Shown here in pieces: positions 1 to 6,046 of a stretch of 12,849 nt of DNA. Position 1 is the first letter of the stretch. The number at the start of each line of letters is the position of its first letter. The position numbers and the translations under genes were made by a program. Under the pieces are notes generated by a model. That model was not told the origin of the DNA. It saw only the letters and a list, made by a program, of their open reading frames with translations, and did not search any database. The stretch is from DASUZB01 sp036377075 (GTDB lineage Bacteria > Actinomycetota > CALGFH01): positions 1 through 12,849 of the forward strand of contig DASUZB010000100.1 in assembly GCA_036377075.1 (NCBI GenBank), read 5' to 3'.

Positions 1-621
1 GTACTGGCCCGGGAGGACCGCCGGGAACTCGAACTGGCCGCTGCCGTCGGTGGGGACCGGTGTCGAGGCGCCGGCCGGCACCAACGCGACGAGAACTCCG
101 CCCAGTCCCGTGCCGCCGGTCACGTCGAGCACGAAGCCGCCCACCGCGCCAGAGACCGGCACAGGCTCGAGCACGATCGGGTCGGCCCGGGCGGTCTCGT
201 ATGCCGCCACCTCGACCGGGCGCTCTCCGGTGTCGCCCGCCCGAGGACGCCATGGGGCCTCGTCCAGGACGGTCGGGACCTCGTCCAGCCCGACCGTGTA
301 GCGGCCCGGCTCCACCTCGGTGAAGGTGAACTCGCCGCCGTCGTCGGTGTCGGCGAAGGCGAGCCTGCCGCCGCCGCCGACCAGGCCGAGCACGATCCTC
401 ACCTGTGCGAGGCCGCCTCCACCGCTGGCGTCGACGGTCCCGGCGACCGTTCCCGTCCCGTGGTGCTCGCGCGCCGGTGCCACCTGGGCCTCGGCCCCAC
501 TCGGCGTGGCTCCCTGCGCGGGACGGGCCCGCCCCCTGGGCTGCCTCCCCGAGCCCGTCGGCGTCCCGCTCTTCGGCGAGCTGTCGGTCCGCCTGGTGCG
601 GTCCTTGTCGTTCGCGTCCAC
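1..621 (-). CDS. Carboxypeptidase regulatory-like domain protein (partial, C-terminus outside window)
   Basis: Reading the minus strand from a GTG at 619-621 gives 207 codons with no stop, running off the left edge. An AAGGAGGAG ribosome site (627-635) five bases upstream fixes the start. Residues 1-55 are polar, Arg/Pro/Gly-rich and probably disordered; I see no signal peptide. Two repeats of a transthyretin-like beta fold follow, the first at about 57-110 (ending GEFTFTEVEPGRYTVGL) and the second from about 158 (GGFVLDVTGG... GQFEFPAVLPGQY). The pattern 'G.F.F..v.PG.Y.v' is the hallmark of carboxypeptidase-regulatory-like/SdrD-B-like domains, which are structural or adhesive rather than catalytic. 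It is the fifth gene of the minus-strand operon, 24 bases after the preceding stop, so it is probably co-expressed with the acidic-repeat proteins. The domain call is fairly secure. The role is unknown, and the missing C-terminus may carry the functional domain. Confidence 0.85.
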   Translation of the reverse strand, partial: MDANDKDRTRRTDSSPKSGTPTGSGRQPRGRARPAQGATPSGAEAQVAPAREHHGTGTVAGTVDASGGGGLAQVRIVLGLVGGGGRLAFADTDDGGEFTFTEVEPGRYTVGLDEVPTVLDEAPWRPRAGDTGERPVEVAAYETARADPIVLEPVPVSGAVGGFVLDVTGGTGLGGVLVALVPAGASTPVPTDGSGQFEFPAVLPGQY

Positions 622-645
622 GGTGGCTCCTCCTTCGCGTCCTGG

Positions 646-1161
646 CTACAACCGGCGGGTCGTGTCGGTCGCCGGCGGGGCGAGCTGCCCGGCGAGGCGG
701 TCGGTCAGCTCCGACCAGCAGCCGAGCAGGCTGCGCTGGACGGCCCAGAGCGGCGGGCCGCAGCGGTCGACGGCCTCGGTGACGCCGGCCAGCCACAGCG
801 CCCAGGCGCGCCCCCGGCTGCGGGCGAGGTCGTCCAGGTCCCCGAGCCGCGCACGGTCCGCCACGCCGTCGGCCAGCAGGCGGCCGGCGCGGTTGGCCGC
901 CTCCTGCGCGCGGATCAGGGCGTCGCGGACGGCGCCGGGGTCGCTTCTCGTCCGGCTGGCGCCCAGGCCGCCACTGGTCGCCTCGAGGGCCTCCTGGACC
1001 GCGGCGAGCAGGTCGCCGACTGCGTCGCCGAGGGCCTGGACGGGGACCACCTCGCTGCCGCGCGGCCGGTCCTCGACGACGGTGAGCTGCATCGCCCGGA
1101 CCGCGTCGCGCAGCTCGTGCAACCGCGACCACAGGTCCTCGAGGGCGGCTTCAAGGGCCAT
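646..1161 (-). CDS. Conserved-looking helical protein of unknown function (171 aa)
   Basis: I do not recognise this family. The protein is almost entirely helix-forming, with heptad-like Leu/Ala/Val spacing at residues 1-30 (MALEAALEDLWSRLHELRDA) and 40-62, an Ala/Arg/Asp-rich middle (75-115), and a Trp-containing segment WALWLAGVTEAVDRCG (120-135) before a polar tail. There is no signal peptide, membrane span or catalytic motif. The ATG lies three bases after the metallopeptidase stop, so translational coupling is likely; an upstream GAGGCG could serve as a weak ribosome site. The partner encoded just upstream is a putative metallopeptidase and just downstream a beta-domain protein. A structural, chaperone or inhibitor role is possible but is only inference. 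Confidence 0.8.
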   Translation of the reverse strand: MALEAALEDLWSRLHELRDAVRAMQLTVVEDRPRGSEVVPVQALGDAVGDLLAAVQEALEATSGGLGASRTRSDPGAVRDALIRAQEAANRAGRLLADGVADRARLGDLDDLARSRGRAWALWLAGVTEAVDRCGPPLWAVQRSLLGCWSELTDRLAGQLAPPATDTTRRL

Positions 1162-1164
1162 CGC

Positions 1165-2511
1165 TCATCGCCTCGCCAGCTCGGTGTAGAAGTTGCGGGT
1201 GATCACGCCGGGGCGGGCGAGGCGCTGGTCGAGGGCGACGCGGGCGGCGCCGATCAGGAAGCGCTCGGGGACGATGCCCGGGTCGGTGCCGGCGGCGAGG
1301 CGCTGGGCGACCTCCTCGCTGATCTGCTGCTCCTTGCTGCCGAACGGCAGGACCTCGGCGAGGCGCTTGCCGCCGAGGGCGTCGAAGGGCTGGTAGCAGA
1401 CCGCGTCGACGACGATGCGGTTGGCCCGCGGGAAGGTGTCGAGCAGGCGGCCCGGCAGCGTGCCCGCGGCGGCGTCGGGGTACAGGCGCGTCCAGAGGCG
1501 GCGGTAGTGCTCCGCCTCGTCGGCGAAGCCCATCCGGCGCAGCAGCTCGGTCGAGATGAAGGCGCGCAGGTACGGGGTGGGGTGCGGGCCGCGGGGGTCG
1601 TAGGCCAGGACCGTCTCCGGCGAGCGCCCGATGACGTCGAGCAGCGAGCCGACCACGGCCGGGCCGCCGAGGAGCAGCCCGCTGACGTCCGCGTAGAGCT
1701 CCCGGTTCCAGCGCACCCAGACCGAGGCGACGCCGCGGGGCAGGCCAGCGTCGAGCAGCCGGCGGCCGATCCGCACGGGGACGGCGCGCGCCAGGCCGAG
1801 GTCGTTCTGCAGGTTGTGGCTCACCTCGTGGAGCACGGCTCCGAGGGTCCACGGGTTGACCAGCCGGTGGTAGGGGAGCTGGATCAGCGGGAACGGGTTG
1901 AGCTGCTGGCCGAGCCGGCGCAGCGGGATCGCCCGCCGGAAGGTGGCGGGGGAGAACCCGGTGCGCATGTAGCTGAACGGCGGCGGCGCCGGGATCGACT
2001 TGGCCACGCCGCAGCGCATGTAGGCGACCTGGTAGCAGTCGAGCGCGATGCGGTCGCAGGCGAGCAGCCAGTCGGCGAACCTCGACTGGCGCTGGCCGAA
2101 CAGCTCGAAGTAGAAGTCCCAGATCCGCTCGATGGCCCTGACCCAGTCGTGGGCGCGCTCCTTCTTGCGGACCACCTGCTGCAGCCGGGCCGTCGTCGGC
2201 TGCAGGCTGGCCGCGTCGGTCGCTTCCCGTACCCGGCCGCTGAGCCGCAGCAGCTCCCCGCGGAGCGTCTCCATCAGCTGGTTGACCGCCTGCAGGTGGC
2301 CTTCGGTCGGGGAGGCCGCGCCGGTCCCGAACTCGGTTCGCCGGAACGGGCGCAGGGCGGCCGCGTGCCGGTTGACGTTGACCGACTGGGCGCGCAGCCA
2401 GGGCCGGAGCACCGGCGACGCCGGGGCCGCGCCGGGCGCCGCCGGCGGGCGTGGGCGGCGCACCCGCGTGCCGTTGCCCTGCTCGCGGGCCAGGCTCCCG
2501 ATCGCTTCCAT
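1165..2511 (-). CDS. Putative HExxH zinc metallopeptidase (448 aa)
   Basis: Residues 228-232 are HEVSH, set in a helix (GAVLHEVSHNLQ). A second helix 38 residues later carries NRELYADVSG with Glu271. This HExxH plus downstream E-x-x-x-D layout is that of gluzincin-type zinc proteases: two His and one Glu bind zinc, and Glu229 is the catalytic base. The N-terminal 220 residues contain a helical region with aromatic clusters (WDFYFELF, 131-138) and YMRTGFSPATFRRAIPLRRL (181-200). There is no signal peptide or transmembrane segment, so it either acts in the cytoplasm or leaves by a route other than Sec. The start ATG is 36 bases after the upstream acidic gene's stop, with GAGGAG and GAGG sites between. 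It is the third gene of the operon. The peptidase call rests on the motif only; I cannot name the family. Processing of the neighbouring acidic-repeat proteins is a testable guess. Confidence 0.87.
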   Translation of the reverse strand: MEAIGSLAREQGNGTRVRRPRPPAAPGAAPASPVLRPWLRAQSVNVNRHAAALRPFRRTEFGTGAASPTEGHLQAVNQLMETLRGELLRLSGRVREATDAASLQPTTARLQQVVRKKERAHDWVRAIERIWDFYFELFGQRQSRFADWLLACDRIALDCYQVAYMRCGVAKSIPAPPPFSYMRTGFSPATFRRAIPLRRLGQQLNPFPLIQLPYHRLVNPWTLGAVLHEVSHNLQNDLGLARAVPVRIGRRLLDAGLPRGVASVWVRWNRELYADVSGLLLGGPAVVGSLLDVIGRSPETVLAYDPRGPHPTPYLRAFISTELLRRMGFADEAEHYRRLWTRLYPDAAAGTLPGRLLDTFPRANRIVVDAVCYQPFDALGGKRLAEVLPFGSKEQQISEEVAQRLAAGTDPGIVPERFLIGAARVALDQRLARPGVITRNFYTELARR

Positions 2512-2547
2512 GACCGCCTCGCTCGTCTCCTCGCCCGGGCCGGTCGG

Positions 2548-3324
2548 CTAGCGGCAGCCGTCCCCGACCGCCACCCTCACGGGAGCGGGGGGAATCCGGA
2601 CCTGGCTGGTCGCCGGCTGCCGCGCGGCCGCGTGGTAGCGGCGGTCGAGGGCGCACGAGCGCCGGTAGGCCTGCACGCACTGCCGCGGGCTGGACAGCAC
2701 GCGGGCGGTCTGGCCGGCAAGCGTCCGCACCGCCACCTGCGGGTTCACCGGCCGGCCGCGGGCGGCGCGGCGGGCCAGGGTGGCGGCGGTGCGGCGCACG
2801 ATGGTGGGCACGGCGCGGACCAGTGGCCGGGTCGCGGGATTGCGCCGCAGGGTGCGGGTGACCCGGGCGACGCCGCGGATCAGCTGCGGCGCGGCCCGCA
2901 TCACGGCAGGCGCCACCCGGGGGATCAGCCGGGCCGCCAGCGGGATCAGCGCACCGACGAACGCCTCGGCCTCGGCCTCGCTCTCGGCCTCGCTGGCGGC
3001 GTGGCCGAGGTGCTCCATGAGCGCGTCCGGGTAGACGCGGCGCATGGGGTTGGCCTCCCACTCCGCCTCCTCCTCGCCCTCGAACTCGGACTCCCACTCG
3101 CCTTCCAGCTCGACCTCACCGTCGAGCCCCAGCCACCCGCCGACGCCGCGCAGGGCGCTGCGGGCGGCCGCCTGGCCGACGCGGCGCAGGGCGGGCGACG
3201 GCGCCGCCCGCGAGGCGATGCCCGCGAGCTGGCGGAAGAACTCCTCGCTCTCCTCCTCGCCCTCAGCCTCGTACTCGGACTCGCCCTCGCCCTCCAGCTC
3301 GAGCTCGTGCGCAAGCGTGCTCAT
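2548..3324 (-). CDS. Acidic-repeat/Arg-rich protein, shorter paralogue (258 aa)
   Basis: Starts at an ATG (3322-3324) with GAAGGGA eight bases upstream. The N-terminus is a Glu-rich tract (HELELEGEGESEYEAEGEEE, 6-25) ending in EEFFR (27-31). An Ala/Arg/Gly segment follows (32-66), then a second acidic tract (ELEGEWESEFEGEEEAEWE, 72-90). Residues 110-123 are Ala/Glu-rich. The C-terminal part is strongly basic and hydrophobic (IPRVAPAVMRAAPQLIRGVARVTRTLRR), followed by TRPLVRAVPTIVRRT and QTARVLSSPRQC. Residues about 165-223 align with 237-295 of the upstream 316-aa protein, so the two are paralogues. There is no signal peptide or catalytic motif. The extreme charge segregation suggests self-assembly, membrane interaction or a scaffold, but no function can be assigned. 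Second gene of the operon. Confidence 0.9.
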   Translation of the reverse strand: MSTLAHELELEGEGESEYEAEGEEESEEFFRQLAGIASRAAPSPALRRVGQAAARSALRGVGGWLGLDGEVELEGEWESEFEGEEEAEWEANPMRRVYPDALMEHLGHAASEAESEAEAEAFVGALIPLAARLIPRVAPAVMRAAPQLIRGVARVTRTLRRNPATRPLVRAVPTIVRRTAATLARRAARGRPVNPQVAVRTLAGQTARVLSSPRQCVQAYRRSCALDRRYHAAARQPATSQVRIPPAPVRVAVGDGCR

Positions 3325-3358
3325 GGCTCAGTCCCTTCGGGTCGCGTTGCGGTCGCCC

Positions 3359-4309
3359 TCAGCGCACCACCGGACGGCGCCGGACGACCGGCCGGGACCG
3401 GGCCGCGACCCGGGTCGCGCGCTGGTTGCGGACGATCGCGCGGGTGCAGGTCCGCGGGCTGGACAGGACGCGGCGGGTCTGCGCGGCCATGACGCGGCCG
3501 GCGACCCGGCGGGTCACCGGCTGGCCGGCGGCCGCCCTGCGCGCCAGCGTCCGGGTGGTGCGGCGCACGATCGTCGGCACGACGCGGACGGCGGGGCGGG
3601 TGATGCGCCGGCGGCGCAGGATGCGGGTCAGGATGGCGGCGCCGCGGACCAGGTGGGGGAGGATGGCGCGGAGGGCCGCCCGGTCGCGGGCGGAGATCAC
3701 CGCGACGGTGGCGGCGCCCGCCATCGCCTCGGCCTCCGCCTCGGTGCGTGCCTGGGAGGCGACCGCCGCCATCAGCTCGGCCATGGCCTCGGTCTGGCTG
3801 GCGGGGACGGCCTCCTCCTCGCCCTCGTACTCCTCCTCGTACTCGCCCTGGCCGCCGAGCAGGCCGCCGATGCCCCGGGCGATGGTGCCGAGGAACTCCT
3901 CGCCTTCCTCCTCGCCCTCGTACTCCTCCTCGCCCTCGCCCTCGAGCTCCTCCTCGTACTCGCCCTCGAGCTCGAACTCGCCCTCGCCGAGGGCCGAGGC
4001 GGCGACGCGGCCCAGCACGCTGCCGAGGGGGCCGCCGACCGCGGTGCCGACGATGGGCGCGGCGACGCGGGCCACCCGCCGCAGGATCGGCGCGGCGCGG
4101 CGCATCAGGCTGGAGATCCGCCGGAAGAACTCCTCGCCTTCCTCCTCGCCCTCGTACTCCTCCTCGTACTCGCCCTGGCCGCCGAGCAGGCCGCCGATGC
4201 CCCGCGCGATGGTGCCGAGGAACTCCTCACCCTCGAGCTCCTCCTCGTACTCACCTTCGAGCTCGTATTCCAGCTCGCCCTCGAGCTCGCGTGTGCCCAT
4301 GCCGGCCAT
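3359..4309 (-). CDS. Acidic-repeat/glycine-zipper/Arg-rich protein (316 aa)
   Basis: First gene of the operon. I chose ATG 4307-4309 because GGAAGGGGG sits seven bases upstream (4317-4325) and a -10 box lies just beyond; a longer in-frame extension would run through the promoter. The layout is modular. Glu/Tyr-rich tract 8-29 leads into a hydrophobic Gly-rich helix (FLGTIARGIGGLLGG, 30-44). Tract 47-60 leads into EEFFRR and a basic/glycine-zipper segment (RRAAPILRRVARVAAPIVGT, GGPLGSVLGRVA; 70-105). Tract 109-138 leads into a second copy of FLGTIARGIGGLLGG (139-153), then tract 156-166. An Ala-rich linker (170-215) precedes an Arg-rich C-terminus with VPTIVRRT (244-251) and VLSSPRTC (281-288). 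Residues 28-57 and 137-166 are a near-exact duplication. No signal peptide or enzyme motif is visible. Function unknown; the alternating acidic masks and amphipathic helices would suit a membrane-active or assembling protein. Confidence 0.9.
   Translation of the reverse strand: MAGMGTRELEGELEYELEGEYEEELEGEEFLGTIARGIGGLLGGQGEYEEEYEGEEEGEEFFRRISSLMRRAAPILRRVARVAAPIVGTAVGGPLGSVLGRVAASALGEGEFELEGEYEEELEGEGEEEYEGEEEGEEFLGTIARGIGGLLGGQGEYEEEYEGEEEAVPASQTEAMAELMAAVASQARTEAEAEAMAGAATVAVISARDRAALRAILPHLVRGAAILTRILRRRRITRPAVRVVPTIVRRTTRTLARRAAAGQPVTRRVAGRVMAAQTRRVLSSPRTCTRAIVRNQRATRVAARSRPVVRRRPVVR
3814..3901. repeat. 88-bp direct repeat, copy 1 (inside the acidic-repeat gene)
   Basis: This segment matches 4141-4228 at 87 of 88 bases; the single difference is G at 3878 versus C at 4205. 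The copies are 327 bp apart, a multiple of three, so the repeat encodes the same 30-residue acidic plus FLGTIARGIGGLLGG module twice in frame. Such identity at synonymous positions points to a recent duplication or gene conversion. Confidence 0.95.
4141..4228. repeat. 88-bp direct repeat, copy 2 (inside the acidic-repeat gene)
   Basis: Second copy of the duplicated module, encoding residues 28-57 of the 316-aa protein. See the copy at 3814-3901 for the comparison. A weaker relationship extends outward because both flanks are also Glu-rich coding sequence. Confidence 0.95.
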
Positions 4310-4334
4310 GGCCGTACCCCCTTCCGGAAGGATC

Positions 4335-4380
4335 CGGGCCGACCGTAGGGAGCGGACGGGGCGCCGACCATTCGCACGTT
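4335..4380 (-). promoter_or_regulatory. Predicted promoter of the acidic-repeat operon
   Basis: On the minus strand, AACGTGCG (4373-4380) is followed after exactly 25 bases by TACGGT (4342-4347), a TANNNT-type -10 box flanked as CCTACGGTCG. The predicted transcript start is near 4335, giving a leader of about 26 bases before the ATG at 4309 and leaving room for the GGAAGGGGG ribosome site. The same nine bases CCTACGGTC and nearly the same spacing occur upstream of the M15 peptidase gene. The -35 region (TGGTCG) is poor, which is typical of activator-dependent promoters. Confidence 0.55.
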
Positions 4381-4412
4381 TCCCGTCGCTCGTTCGGGCT
4401 CCCCGAGCCGTG

Positions 4413-4432
4413 TGTCGCTCGATCGTGCGACA
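4413..4432. promoter_or_regulatory. Near-perfect 20-bp palindrome, candidate LuxR-type operator
   Basis: The core GTCGCTCGATCGTGCGAC (4414-4431), with flanking T and A, is an inverted repeat in which only one base pair fails to match. It lies between the divergent acidic operon and the LuxR-type regulator gene. A related site sharing 16 of 18 bases is at 5144-5161. Dyad symmetry of this length suits dimeric helix-turn-helix regulators such as the LuxR/GerE class. The plus-strand half ATCGTGCG (4422-4429) is 25 bases before TATGAA. Confidence 0.55.
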
Positions 4433-4467
4433 GGCACGCCGGGAGCCGTTTCGGTATGAAGGGGAAC
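4422..4467 (+). promoter_or_regulatory. Possible promoter of the LuxR-type regulator gene
   Basis: ATCGTGCG (4422-4429) followed after 25 bases by TATGAA (4455-4460) copies the geometry of the two better promoters for the acidic operon and M15 gene. Transcription from near 4467 would leave a leader of about 165 bases, which is long. An alternative -10, TAGCCT at 4524-4529, would give a shorter leader but has no convincing -35 box. Autoregulation of the LuxR gene is the inference. Confidence 0.35.
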
Positions 4468-4631
4468 GCGGCACACGACCGTGCCGAGGAGCTTGAGGGG
4501 TTCCCAACCAGCCGCCGCATCCGTAGCCTGGCATCGGCAATCACCGCGCGCACCCCAGAGGACCAATCCAGTCAGGACGGCCGTGACGTCCACGCGCTGA
4601 ACCGGAGCTCGACCGCCGGGGGGAATGGCCG

Positions 4632-5114
4632 ATGGCGGACCCATCGCCGAGCGCCGCAGTGCGCGACAGCCACGGCAACCCCACCAGGGTGGAGGCGCTG
4701 GTACGACGGCTCGTCAGCGACGTCTTCGGGGAGGACCCTCGGGCGGCCGGCCCGGTGCCGGGCAAGGCCGACCTGGTGATCCTCGACGTCGAGGTCGACG
4801 GCGTGCGCTGCCTGCTGCTCCGCATCCCGGACGTGCAGGCGCCCCTGAGCCCCCGCGAGCTGGAGATCGCCCGCATGGTGGCCAAGGGCTACCCCAACAA
4901 GACGATCGCCTCCGTCCTCGACATCAGCTCGTGGACCGTCGCCTCCCACCTCAGGCGGGTCTTCTCCAAGCTCGGCGTGTCGTCGCGAGCGGCCATGGTC
5001 GCGCGGCTGCTCGAGGACGGGCCGATGGACCCGGGCGAGGGAGCCAGCGCCGGCCCGCCAGTGGTCGGGTCGCCGCGGCCCGGCCGGCCGCAGCCGACCG
5101 GGCTGGCGACCTGA
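4632..5114 (+). CDS. Small LuxR/GerE-type helix-turn-helix regulator (160 aa)
   Basis: Residues 72-127 are a complete GerE-type DNA-binding domain: LSPRELEIARMVAKGYPNKT, then IASVLDISSWTVASHLRRVF and SKLGVSSRAA. The usual RExE, NKxIA and TVxxH positions are kept. The N-terminal 70 residues are short and not a receiver, PAS or autoinducer-binding domain; residues 45-66 (ADLVILDVEVDGVRCLLLRI) look like two beta strands. The C-terminus (130-160) is a Pro/Gly-rich tail. The ATG follows a GGGGGGAA site. The gene sits between the divergent acidic-repeat operon and the M15 peptidase, both of which carry the CGTGCG element at matching positions, so it is the likely local regulator. Whether it senses a ligand or is controlled by abundance is not visible. 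Confidence 0.92.
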   Translation: MADPSPSAAVRDSHGNPTRVEALVRRLVSDVFGEDPRAAGPVPGKADLVILDVEVDGVRCLLLRIPDVQAPLSPRELEIARMVAKGYPNKTIASVLDISSWTVASHLRRVFSKLGVSSRAAMVARLLEDGPMDPGEGASAGPPVVGSPRPGRPQPTGLAT

Positions 5115-5143
5115 CCCAGGGTCCGGTTGCCGCCCAGATGGGC

Positions 5144-5198
5144 GTCGCTCGAACGTGCGGCTGAACACGGACCGGCCCCGCGACCTACGGTCGTGCGA
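5144..5198 (+). promoter_or_regulatory. Predicted promoter and operator of the M15 peptidase gene
   Basis: The site GTCGCTCGAACGTGCGGC (5144-5161) differs from the palindrome at 4414-4431 at only two bases. Its half AACGTGCG (5152-5159) precedes TACGGT (5186-5191) by 26 bases. CTGAAC (5161-5166) is a plausible weak -35. The operator would be centred about 45 bp before a start near 5198, the position expected of a LuxR-type activator touching RNA polymerase. A further half-site TCGTGCGACA (5191-5200) overlaps the -10 and start region and could be used for repression. Confidence 0.55.
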
Positions 5199-5224
5199 CA
5201 ACACCTGCGCCGGGATGGTGACCG

Positions 5225-6046
5225 ATGTCGATCCTCCAGCTCCGCCCTCCGCCCTCGCCGCTGGACCGTGGCCTGATGGGCACCGCCACCGCCCGGGCCA
5301 CCTCGGAGCGCGAGCTGGTCGCCCTGGCGATCGAGGCCGGCAAGCGGGACGTCAACGACCTCACCAACCTGATCTTCTACGGCCGGCACCCGGAGATGAC
5401 GGGGCGCAGGATCGCAGCCGGGCAGCGCGACCTCGCCGGCGAGTGGCTCGCCATCAGGGACCGGATCGTACGGCCCGCACTCGCCGCGACGACGGCGCCG
5501 CCAGGCACCCGGGCGGCGCGCCGGCTCCGCAGCACGCAATGGCTCCGCTCGGCGTGGAGCGGCTACGAGTGCGCCGGACGGCGCATGGTCGAGATGCGGA
5601 TCCTCGGAAGGCCGCCCACCCCGGTCAACGCGCGGACCACGGCGGCCTTCGCCGCCCTCGAACGGGCCCTACGGTCCACCGGCTACCGGCCGCGGAGCGT
5701 GTGGAACTACAACTGCCGCGACATCAAGGGCCAGCCAGGGAGCCGTTCCCTCCACGCCTACGGCCTGGCGCTGGACATCGACCCCGACTGCAACCCTCAC
5801 CGGCGGGGCGCCCGGTCGCCGGCCCGGTTCTCCCGCGCGGCAACCCAGCAGGACCGCTGCCGTGACGTGCGCGCGGAGTGGGCGGACACCAGCTTCACCC
5901 CCGAGCAGGTCGCGGCGGTCGAGGCGATCCGGACGGTCGACGGCCTGCAGGTGTTCGCCTGGGGCGGCCGCTGGACCACCTCGCCGGACCCGATGCACTT
6001 CCAGATCAACGTCAGCCCCGGCGAGCTCGCCCGCGGGATCGCCTAG
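5225..6046 (+). CDS. M15 family (VanY/Ply500-like) peptidoglycan peptidase (273 aa)
   Basis: The catalytic domain covers about residues 105-265. SLHAYGLALDID supplies the first two zinc ligands, His177 and Asp184 (HxxGxAxD), and SPDPMHFQI supplies the third, His258, with Asp255 in the position of the catalytic acid (DxxH, as in Ply500-type L-Ala-D-Glu or D-Ala-D-Ala peptidases). FAWGGRW (244-250) is typical of the M15_4 group. These enzymes cut peptide cross-links or stems in cell-wall peptidoglycan. Residues 28-86 form an extra N-terminal module (RELVALAIEAGKRDVNDLTN, then LIFYGRHPE and EWLAIRDRIVRPAL). No signal peptide is present, unlike housekeeping VanY/DacB proteins, so release by lysis or a dedicated machine is likely. 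Only a weak GGGATGG ribosome site precedes the ATG; Met18 is an alternative. It ends in CTAG shared with the convergent amidase. Confidence 0.9.
   Translation: MSILQLRPPPSPLDRGLMGTATARATSERELVALAIEAGKRDVNDLTNLIFYGRHPEMTGRRIAAGQRDLAGEWLAIRDRIVRPALAATTAPPGTRAARRLRSTQWLRSAWSGYECAGRRMVEMRILGRPPTPVNARTTAAFAALERALRSTGYRPRSVWNYNCRDIKGQPGSRSLHAYGLALDIDPDCNPHRRGARSPARFSRAATQQDRCRDVRAEWADTSFTPEQVAAVEAIRTVDGLQVFAWGGRWTTSPDPMHFQINVSPGELARGIA

Noticed and set aside
1151..3097. A 648-codon minus-strand open frame overlapping the metallopeptidase
   Set aside because: It is an out-of-frame shadow rich in Pro/Arg/Ala; the 448-aa frame has HEVSH and sensible composition.
460..3492. A 1010-codon open frame on the plus strand
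   Set aside because: It lies antisense to four recognisable minus-strand genes with ribosome sites, conserved motifs and domain structure. Its own translation is low-complexity Arg/Gly/Ala/Asp sequence produced by high-GC third positions.
3050..4290. CTCCTCGTACTCG-type repeats resembling microsatellites or a CRISPR-like array
   Set aside because: They are the complement of Glu/Gly/Tyr codons in the acidic tracts, with irregular spacing and no unique spacers. Only the 88-bp duplication exceeds what the coding explains.
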